A DNA stretch of 12,608 nt. Source: JBPBPI01 sp050954885 (GTDB lineage: Bacteria > Pseudomonadota > Alphaproteobacteria > Caedimonadales > Caedimonadaceae). The stretch covers positions 1 through 12,608 of the forward strand of contig JBPBPI010000038.1 of the NCBI GenBank assembly GCA_050954885.1, read 5' to 3'. Positions within the stretch are counted from its first letter, which is position 1. The number at the start of each line of letters is the position of its first letter. The notes beneath the pieces are model-generated. The model did no database searches. It was not told the origin of the DNA and saw only the letters and a program-made list of their open reading frames with translations. Of this stretch, positions 7,532-12,608 are shown one piece after another. The translations under genes were made by a program, and so were the position numbers.

Positions 7532-8614
7532 ATGTTTTCAAAATCTGTCCCTCTTAATCCTCAAGATATTGTGCAAACCTTGAAATTGATGTCAGATCCC
7601 TTGTCAAATCGTTCAATCATCGAGGCAGGTTTGATTGAAGGTGTCACAATTGATAAGGGGTGCGCCACGATTTCTTTACGTATTCCTTCAGATAAAATTG
7701 CCCAATATGAACCTGTGCGTCAAAAAATTCAGCAAGCCGTTGAAGGTCTTGTCGGCATTGAAAAAGCGTTGGTCATCATGACAGAACATAAAGGTGAGGT
7801 GATAAAGAATAACACACCTAAAATGCCACTGGCTGAAAAACTCGTCTTACCGCAAATCAGGCATATCATTGCGGTTGCTTCAGGGAAGGGCGGGGTCGGT
7901 AAATCGTTAGTTTCTTTGAATTTGGCGCTGGCTTTAAAAAATCAAGGATTGCGCGTTGGTATTTTAGATGCTGACATCTATGGCCCTTCTCTGGCCAAAA
8001 TGTTAAATTTATTAGATAAACCAGAGGTTGATGCCCAAAAGAAAATAACACCCCTCAAAAAATTTGGTCTTCAGTGCATGTCCATGGGATTTTTTATGGC
8101 AGAAGAGACGCCTGTGATTTGGCGGGGTCCCATGATTCAAAGTTCATTACTTCAATTTGTTCGAGATGTCACCTGGCAAGATTTAGATGTTTTGGTAATC
8201 GATCTGCCGCCTGGAACCGGTGATGTTCAACTAACGTTGGTGCAAAAGATTCCTCTTTCGGGGGCTGTGATTGTGTCAACACCCCAAGATCTGGCTTTAT
8301 TAGATGCACGCCGCGGTCTTTCAATGTTTCAAAAACTCGATGTTCTTATTTTAGGGATTGTTGAAAACATGAGTTATTTTACATGTCCTCAATGTAATCA
8401 TAAATCGGATATTTTTCATCAAGGGGGCGTACGTCAAGAAGCCGAAAAACTCTCAGTCCCTTTTTTGGGTGAAATTCCTTTGATGATTGATTTAAGGAAA
8501 AGTGCAGATCAAGGACAGCCTTTTGTCGAAGCCTATCCAAATCATGTCATAACTCAACAATTTTCAAAGATGGCTGAAAACATTACAACTCAATTTAAGC
8601 ATAAGACGAAATGA
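7532..8614 (+). CDS. mrp: Mrp/ApbC family Fe-S cluster carrier ATPase
   Basis: Mrp (ApbC, Nbp35-like) is a cytoplasmic P-loop ATPase that binds and hands over iron-sulphur clusters. The 360-residue protein has an N-terminal MIP18/DUF59 domain (about residues 8-90) and a linker. The ATPase domain has the deviant Walker A GKGGVGKS at 118-125, a DADIYGPS motif near 146-153 and DLPPGTGD at 224-231. The cluster-binding CxxC is present as CPQC at 285-288 in SYFTCPQCNH. All key residues of the family are intact and the length is normal. ATG at 7532 has AAGGA about eight bases upstream. It is divergent from hflK and lies 76 bases before arnB on the same strand, with no convincing terminator between, so some read-through into the arn genes is possible. 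Confidence 0.96.
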   Translation: MFSKSVPLNPQDIVQTLKLMSDPLSNRSIIEAGLIEGVTIDKGCATISLRIPSDKIAQYEPVRQKIQQAVEGLVGIEKALVIMTEHKGEVIKNNTPKMPLAEKLVLPQIRHIIAVASGKGGVGKSLVSLNLALALKNQGLRVGILDADIYGPSLAKMLNLLDKPEVDAQKKITPLKKFGLQCMSMGFFMAEETPVIWRGPMIQSSLLQFVRDVTWQDLDVLVIDLPPGTGDVQLTLVQKIPLSGAVIVSTPQDLALLDARRGLSMFQKLDVLILGIVENMSYFTCPQCNHKSDIFHQGGVRQEAEKLSVPFLGEIPLMIDLRKSADQGQPFVEAYPNHVITQQFSKMAENITTQFKHKTK

Positions 8615-8690
8615 TATTTCTAAATGATTTTCTTCTCTTTTTTATAAAAAATGTGGTAAAAACGAGTCACTAAAATATAGAAAGTGTTCG

Positions 8691-9887
8691 ATGACGATCT
8701 CAACTTCTTCTTCACCAACAGAGACGACAAAAGCACAAGAATTTCTTCCTTTCGCAAAGCCTTGGATTTCGGAAGAGGCCATTGCCGAAGTTGTTGATTG
8801 CCTGCGCTCGGGTTGGATCACGACCGGCCCTCGCGTTCAAAAATTCGAAGAAATGCTACGGGCTTATTGTGGATCTTCTTATGCTTTGACGATGTCATCG
8901 GCCACAGCAGGTCTTTTTTTAGCCCTCAAAGCTTTAAAATTAAAGCCTGAAGATGAGGTGATCACAACACCGATGACTTTTGTCTGCACCGCCAATGTGA
9001 TTGTCCAAGCAGGTGCCAAACCAGTTTTTGCAGATATTGAACAAGGCACACATAATATCGATATTGGCGAAATTGCAAAAGCCATTACACCGCGTACCAA
9101 AGCGATTATGCCGGTTCATTTTCATGGACTTCCAGTGGATCTTGATCCTCTTTATGCTTTAGCAAAGCAGTATAATCTTCGCGTTATCGAAGATGCTGCT
9201 CATGCAATTGGTACAGAATATAAGGGTCAACGCATTGGCAGTTTTGGCGATACCCAAGTCTTCAGCTTTCACCCCAATAAAAATATGACAACTGGTGAAG
9301 GTGGATGTGTCACAACGCGTGATGAAAGATTAGTGCATGCGATGACTTTAAATCGATTTCATGGCATTGATCGAGCGGCTTGGAATCGCCATGGAAAATC
9401 TGGATCGCAACATTATGATGTCATTGAACCTGGATTTAAATTCAATATGATGGATATGCAAGCCGCTGTAGGCATTCATCAACTTCCAGTTTTAGATAAC
9501 GCCATTGAAAAAAGAACGCAATTGGCGCAACGATACTCTGAATTATTAGAAAATTGGGATGAAATCATTTTGCCCCAAGCACCATTTTATGCCCACAAGC
9601 ACGCTTGGCATCAATACGGTATTTGTGTCGTACCTGAAAAAGCAGGACTGACACGAGATGACTTTATTGAAGCCATGAAAGAATATAATATTGGAACAGG
9701 GTTGCAATATTGCGCGGCTCACCTTTATAGTTTTTATCGAAACAATTATGGCTTTAATCTAGGTGATTTTCCTGTTGCCGAAAAAGTGGGGCAAACAATT
9801 GTGAGTCTGCCACTTTTTCCACAAATGTCTATGGATGATCAAGATCGGGTCATACATGCCATGAAAAGTATTTTTAAGAAAAGGTAA
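8691..9887 (+). CDS. arnB: ArnB-like UDP-4-amino-4-deoxy-L-arabinose aminotransferase
   Basis: A PLP-dependent aminotransferase of the DegT/DnrJ/EryC1/StrS family. ArnB converts UDP-4-keto-pentose to UDP-Ara4N using glutamate. Visible family features: FLPFAKPWISEEAI and SGWITTGPRVQKFE near the N-terminus, SSATAGLFLALKALK for cofactor phosphate binding (69-83), IEDAAHAIG with Asp168 that holds the PLP ring nitrogen, and FSFHPNKNMTTGEGG with Lys197 as the expected Schiff-base lysine. HAWHQYGI, IGTGLQY and SLPLFPQM near the C-terminus closely resemble E. coli ArnB as I remember it. At 398 residues it is slightly longer than the usual 380 or so, owing to a Ser/Thr-rich N-terminal extension of about 15 residues. 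The ATG has only a weak ribosome site. The neighbours arnC and arnA support ArnB over other sugar aminotransferases. Confidence 0.9.
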   Translation: MTISTSSSPTETTKAQEFLPFAKPWISEEAIAEVVDCLRSGWITTGPRVQKFEEMLRAYCGSSYALTMSSATAGLFLALKALKLKPEDEVITTPMTFVCTANVIVQAGAKPVFADIEQGTHNIDIGEIAKAITPRTKAIMPVHFHGLPVDLDPLYALAKQYNLRVIEDAAHAIGTEYKGQRIGSFGDTQVFSFHPNKNMTTGEGGCVTTRDERLVHAMTLNRFHGIDRAAWNRHGKSGSQHYDVIEPGFKFNMMDMQAAVGIHQLPVLDNAIEKRTQLAQRYSELLENWDEIILPQAPFYAHKHAWHQYGICVVPEKAGLTRDDFIEAMKEYNIGTGLQYCAAHLYSFYRNNYGFNLGDFPVAEKVGQTIVSLPLFPQMSMDDQDRVIHAMKSIFKKR

Positions 9888-9892
9888 AAAAA

Positions 9893-10864
9893 TTGTCGTC
9901 TCCGTCCGTTTATCTTTCGGTTATCATTCCGGTCTACAACGAAGAAGAAGTGCTAGAGTCACTTTACAAACGTTTGATAGAAGTGTGTGATAGCTTGCAA
10001 AAACCCTATGAAATTATTTTCACAAATGATGGATCGAAAGACCGCAGTGATGCAATTTTAAAAGAGTTTTATGAAAGGCGCCCAGATCAAATTCGAATTA
10101 TTGAATTCAGTGGTAATTTCGGTCAACACATGGCGATTTTGGCAGCCTTTGAACGTGTTCGAGGCGAAGTGATTATCAATCTTGATGCAGATCTTCAAAA
10201 TCCACCTGAAGAAATTCCACGTCTATTAGAGAAATACGAAGAGGGCCACGACTATGTGGGGTCCATCCGCGATATTCGCCAAGGTGATTCTTATATCTTC
10301 CGTAATCTTCCCTCACGTTTCATGAATTGGCTAAGAGGGGCTGTCACAGGTATTCATATAACCGACCAAGGCTGTATGATGCGTGCCTATAGCCGACGGA
10401 TTGTTGATTTGGTGGCTCAATGTCATGAATCGTCAACTTTTGTCACTGTTTTGGGATATACATTTTCTGTAAATCCAACTGAAATTCGTATCAGGCATGA
10501 TCCGCGTATGGAAGGTGAATCCAAATACGGTATTTATAAATTAATCCGTGTCACCTTTGATCTTTTTACCGGCTTTTCCATGGCGCCTCTACATGTGTTT
10601 ACTGTACTGGGATTTTTGGTTTCCAGCCTGAGCGGTTGCCTCGTTGTCTATTTATTAGGTCGCCGTTTAATTGTGGGGCCAGAAGCAGAGGGCGTCTTTA
10701 CGCTTTTTGCCATTGCTTTTTTCTTAATCAGTGTGGCCATTACAGGTATTGGAATTGTCGGTGAATATGTTGGACGCATTTATCAAGTTGTACGCCATAG
10801 ACCGCGTTATTTAATTCGAGAAGTTATTGAGAAGTCCTCAAAATCTCACACGACTAAATCTTAG
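9893..10864 (+). CDS. arnC: ArnC, undecaprenyl-phosphate Ara4FN glycosyltransferase
   Basis: ArnC is a membrane-bound GT2 glycosyltransferase that moves 4-deoxy-4-formamido-L-arabinose from UDP to undecaprenyl phosphate on the cytoplasmic face. The 323-residue protein begins with the GT-A fold: LSVIIPVYNEEEVLESL, NDGSKDRS (DGS at 46-48) and the metal-binding LDADLQNPPEEIPRLLEKYEEG with DAD at 98-100. GCMMRAYSRRIVD and the ESKYGIYKLI motif follow. Two C-terminal membrane segments are seen at about 233-257 and 268-294, ending in GEYVGRIYQVVRHRPRY. The pattern and length match E. coli ArnC (322 aa) closely. Start is TTG at 9893, with AAGG about eight bases upstream; it begins five bases after the arnB stop, so the two are an operon. 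Related DPM/GtrB-type transferases share the fold, but the flanking genes favour ArnC. Confidence 0.92.
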   Translation: MSSPSVYLSVIIPVYNEEEVLESLYKRLIEVCDSLQKPYEIIFTNDGSKDRSDAILKEFYERRPDQIRIIEFSGNFGQHMAILAAFERVRGEVIINLDADLQNPPEEIPRLLEKYEEGHDYVGSIRDIRQGDSYIFRNLPSRFMNWLRGAVTGIHITDQGCMMRAYSRRIVDLVAQCHESSTFVTVLGYTFSVNPTEIRIRHDPRMEGESKYGIYKLIRVTFDLFTGFSMAPLHVFTVLGFLVSSLSGCLVVYLLGRRLIVGPEAEGVFTLFAIAFFLISVAITGIGIVGEYVGRIYQVVRHRPRYLIREVIEKSSKSHTTKS

Positions 10865-10879
10865 AAGAAAGTTTTCAAT

Positions 10880-11926
10880 ATGAGTTTAAAAGTTTTAATT
10901 TTGGGTGTGAACGGCTTTATAGGCAACAGTTTAACCGAATATATTTTGCGTCATAAAACGTGGGAAGTTTATGGCATGGACATGGAATCGGATAAGTTAA
11001 AAAACTGTCTTCATCACGAACGATTTAAATTTGTTGAAGGCGATATCACCATCAATCGTGAATGGGTTGAGTATCATGTTAAAAAATGTGATGTTGTTTT
11101 GCCATTGGTTGCGATCGCCAATCCAGCTCTCTACGTGCAACAACCTCTGCGCGTATTCGAATTGGATTTTGAGGCAAATTTAGAAATCGTTCGTCAATGT
11201 GTAAAATACAAAAAGCGTGTGGTATTTCCATCAACCTCTGAAGTGTACGGCATGAGCGAAGATTCTTCTTTTCAAGAAGAGACCACAAATTTGGTCCTGG
11301 GGCCTATTTATAAACAACGTTGGATTTATTCATGCTGTAAACAGCTGATAGATCGTTTGTTATACGCCTATGGTATTCATGAAGATTTAAACTATACGTT
11401 GTTTCGACCTTTTAACTGGTTGGGGCCAAAGCTTGATCGTATTGATGCCCAAAAAGAAGGCAGCTCTCGGGTGGTGACGCAATTTATCTCTAATATTTTA
11501 CACCATGGTGAAATAAGGTTAGTCGATGGTGGCCGGCAACGTCGATCTTTTACCTATATTGATGACGGTATTGAAGCCCTGGTCCGTATTATTGAAAACG
11601 ATCAAGATTGTGCTAATCGAAGGATTTTCAACATTGGCAATCCTCAAAACGATATTTCAATTCGCGAACTTGCCGAAATGATTGTTGAACTTGCTAAAGG
11701 TTATCCGCGCGTTCAATCCTTGGCAGAACAAGTGAAAATTATCGATGTTGATGCCACAAAACATTATGGTCAGCATTATCAAGATTTGGGTTTTCGGGTA
11801 CCATCCATTGAAAATGCATGTAAGTTTTTAAATTGGACACCCAAAATTGATATCAAGTCAGCTTTAACAAAAACGTTAGATTATCATTTTAAAGAATCAA
11901 ACGATGATTTGGCTGAATCTGTTTAA
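10880..11926 (+). CDS. arnA: ArnA dehydrogenase/decarboxylase domain as a stand-alone protein
   Basis: Matches the C-terminal half of E. coli ArnA, the NAD-dependent UDP-glucuronate decarboxylase that yields UDP-4-keto-arabinose. This 348-residue short-chain dehydrogenase begins directly with the Rossmann motif GVNGFIG (9-15), so the N-terminal formyltransferase domain of bifunctional ArnA is absent. Shared segments include WVEYHVKKCDVVLPLVAIA, LRVFELDFEAN, FPSTSEVYG, FRPFNWLGP and FNIGNPQND. The catalytic residues can be placed: Ser120 and Glu121 in STSE, Tyr150 and Lys154 in WIYSCCK, and Arg306 (in GFRVPSI) matching the Arg619 of E. coli ArnA. All appear intact. It starts 15 bases after arnC and closes the arnB-arnC-arnA operon. 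No upstream frame encodes a formyltransferase, so the short form is not a sequencing frameshift at this place. Confidence 0.92.
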   Translation: MSLKVLILGVNGFIGNSLTEYILRHKTWEVYGMDMESDKLKNCLHHERFKFVEGDITINREWVEYHVKKCDVVLPLVAIANPALYVQQPLRVFELDFEANLEIVRQCVKYKKRVVFPSTSEVYGMSEDSSFQEETTNLVLGPIYKQRWIYSCCKQLIDRLLYAYGIHEDLNYTLFRPFNWLGPKLDRIDAQKEGSSRVVTQFISNILHHGEIRLVDGGRQRRSFTYIDDGIEALVRIIENDQDCANRRIFNIGNPQNDISIRELAEMIVELAKGYPRVQSLAEQVKIIDVDATKHYGQHYQDLGFRVPSIENACKFLNWTPKIDIKSALTKTLDYHFKESNDDLAESV

Positions 11927-12009
11927 TGCATAAAATAATTTCTAATTGATCATCTTTTTTAATAAATTCACTTGATTGAAGGAGCAAGAAAAGTTAGTGT
12001 CGTTTTTGT

Positions 12010-12095
12010 GCCCGCTTGGTGGAATGGTAGACACAACAGACTTAAAATCTGTCGCTCGCAAGGGCATGCCAGTTCGAGTCTGGCAGTGGGCACCA
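12010..12095 (+). tRNA. tRNA-Leu (anticodon UAA)
   Basis: A complete class II tRNA. The acceptor stem is GCCCGCT (12010-12016) paired with AGTGGGC including one G-T pair, followed by discriminator A and an encoded CCA. The D-arm region is GTGGAATGGTAGAC. The anticodon stem ACAGA/TCTGT encloses loop CTTAAAA, giving anticodon TAA at 12043-12045. The long variable arm has stem GCTC/GGGC with a GCAA loop, as expected for leucine tRNA. The T-arm is GCCAG-TTCGAGT-CTGGC. A weak promoter-like pair (TTGATT at 11972, TAGTGT at 11995) precedes it. It reads the UUA codon, which is much used in this AT-rich DNA. Confidence 0.96.
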
Positions 12096-12196
12096 ACAAA
12101 AATAATAAAAAAATAACAGGGGTTTTAAAACGACGTTTACAATATTCTGGGTTATGAAATTCTTTTTATTTTTACAAGTATTGTTAAAACTATGGT

Positions 12197-12220
12197 GGCG
12201 ACCTTTGTGTCGTCTTTTTT
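12197..12220 (+). terminator. Intrinsic terminator after tRNA-Leu
   Basis: Stem GGCGAC (12197-12202) pairs with GTCGTC (12209-12214, one G-U pair) around a six-base loop, and is followed directly by six T residues. It is the first good terminator after the tRNA and lies about 40 bases before the next gene, so it probably ends the tRNA transcript and insulates the small exported-protein gene. Confidence 0.7.
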
Positions 12221-12259
12221 CTGTGTATTTAAACCGTCATTTAAAAAAAGAGTATAGTG

Positions 12260-12544
12260 ATGAAAATAATATCTTTTTTCTTGTGTTGTCTATTTTTGTT
12301 TTCTCAATTCAATATTGAAGCTTCTGTATCATCAGAAGATCATAAAATTTATTATTTAGATGTTCGGGAAAATAACAAAATAAAAACCGTGACCATTATC
12401 AACCGTGATGAATTTAAAAATTTAGAAAAAACAAATATTGATGATTTTGGAAACTTGATGCGTATTCCTGTGTTTATAACAGTAAGTCAAAAATATCAAA
12501 TTGGAGAACGTATTTTAACCCGAGTTGCGTTTAAGGATAATTAA
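12260..12544 (+). CDS. Small exported protein, unknown function
   Basis: I do not recognise this 94-residue protein. It begins with a clear signal peptide (MKIISFFLCCLFLFSQF, cleavage probably after NIEA, about residue 20), giving a mature protein of about 74 residues, hydrophilic, with no Cys. The two Cys of the precursor are inside the signal peptide and do not form a clean lipobox. An ATG at 12260 is preferred, with AAGAG seven bases upstream; a GTG one codon earlier is possible. The last ten codons (from LTRVAFKDN onward) and the stop lie in the right arm of the 95-bp inverted repeat, so the native 3' end cannot be guaranteed: the frame crosses the repeat edge at 12514. Confidence 0.65.
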   Translation: MKIISFFLCCLFLFSQFNIEASVSSEDHKIYYLDVRENNKIKTVTIINRDEFKNLEKTNIDDFGNLMRIPVFITVSQKYQIGERILTRVAFKDN

Positions 12545-12608
12545 AAAAGATCATTAGTATTGAGGTAAACTCTTGAGACTTAAACATCAGGAGTTCCCTC
12601 AATGGATA
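12514..12608. repeat. Right arm of the perfect 95-bp inverted repeat
   Basis: Exact reverse complement of bases 4-98. It starts inside the last codons of the small exported-protein gene, contains that gene's TAA stop, a run of A residues, and the stem-loop described separately, and runs to the last base of the window. The left arm is followed outward by three more bases (1-3), so the repeat may well extend past the window on this side. Confidence 0.93.
12559..12603. repeat. Imperfect stem-loop inside the inverted repeat
   Basis: Arms ATTGAGGTAAACTC (12559-12572) and GAGTTCCCTCAAT (12591-12603) can pair over 13 positions with one bulged or mismatched base around an 18-base loop. It begins 15 bases after the stop codon of the small exported protein. 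It could act as a transcription terminator, although no T-tract follows inside the window, or it could be the core of a dispersed palindromic element. The same structure is present at 9-53 in the left arm. Confidence 0.55.

Noticed and set aside
8638..8651. TTTTTTATAAAAAA as a terminator after mrp
   Set aside because: Only A-T pairs and practically no loop, so it would not form a stable RNA hairpin.
11972..12157. 61-residue open frame over the tRNA
   Set aside because: It runs straight through tRNA-Leu and has no protein-like character.
12154..12318. 54-residue frame starting MKFFLFLQVLLKLWW
   Set aside because: Hydrophobic and with an ATG, but no ribosome site, it contains the terminator at 12197-12220 and overlaps the next gene out of frame.
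4..12608. Terminal inverted repeats as ends of a linear plasmid or large transposon
   Set aside because: The interior is housekeeping genes with no transposase, replication or partition gene, so a repeat-bounded contig or inversion is more likely.

Overview
The window comes from a low-GC bacterium, most likely a host-associated alphaproteobacterium of the Holosporales/Rickettsiales type. This is inference from AT-rich codon use, the hflK-hflC-degP cluster beside mrp, and a long lineage-specific exported protein; no marker in the window fixes the taxonomy. Most genes are chromosomal housekeeping or envelope genes, so this is not an obvious plasmid or phage.

Layout. At 4-98 and 12514-12608 lie the two arms of a perfect 95-bp inverted repeat that closes both ends of the window. 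Inside the left arm is an orphan acidic protein (120-608) ending at a 42-bp perfect palindrome, then very AT-rich spacer DNA, then a 605-residue exported protein of unknown function (906-2723). This converges on a minus-strand cluster read from right to left: hflK, hflC, degP, rluD (7414 down to about 2741). Divergent from hflK is mrp (7532-8614), followed on the plus strand by three genes of 4-amino-4-deoxy-L-arabinose (Ara4N) synthesis: arnB, arnC and a stand-alone arnA dehydrogenase/decarboxylase domain (8691-11926). A tRNA-Leu(UAA) with encoded CCA (12010-12095), a terminator, and a small exported protein (12260-12544) whose 3' end runs into the right repeat arm complete the window.

How the genes work together. 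HflK and HflC form the membrane SPFH complex that restrains the FtsH protease, and DegP handles misfolded proteins in the periplasm. Their tight spacing (4-bp overlap, then a 10-bp gap) marks one envelope-quality-control operon. A heat-shock-like promoter can be proposed in front of hflK. RluD modifies 23S rRNA. Mrp is an Fe-S carrier ATPase. The arn genes would decarboxylate UDP-glucuronate, aminate the product and attach a 4-amino-arabinose unit to undecaprenyl phosphate. The formyltransferase, deformylase (ArnD) and lipid A transferase (ArnT) are not in the window.

The observations most worth checking are the terminal inverted repeat with two reading frames crossing its edges, the reduced arn set, and the two unrecognised proteins at the left end. 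I saw no CRISPR array, transposase, phage gene or toxin-antitoxin pair.
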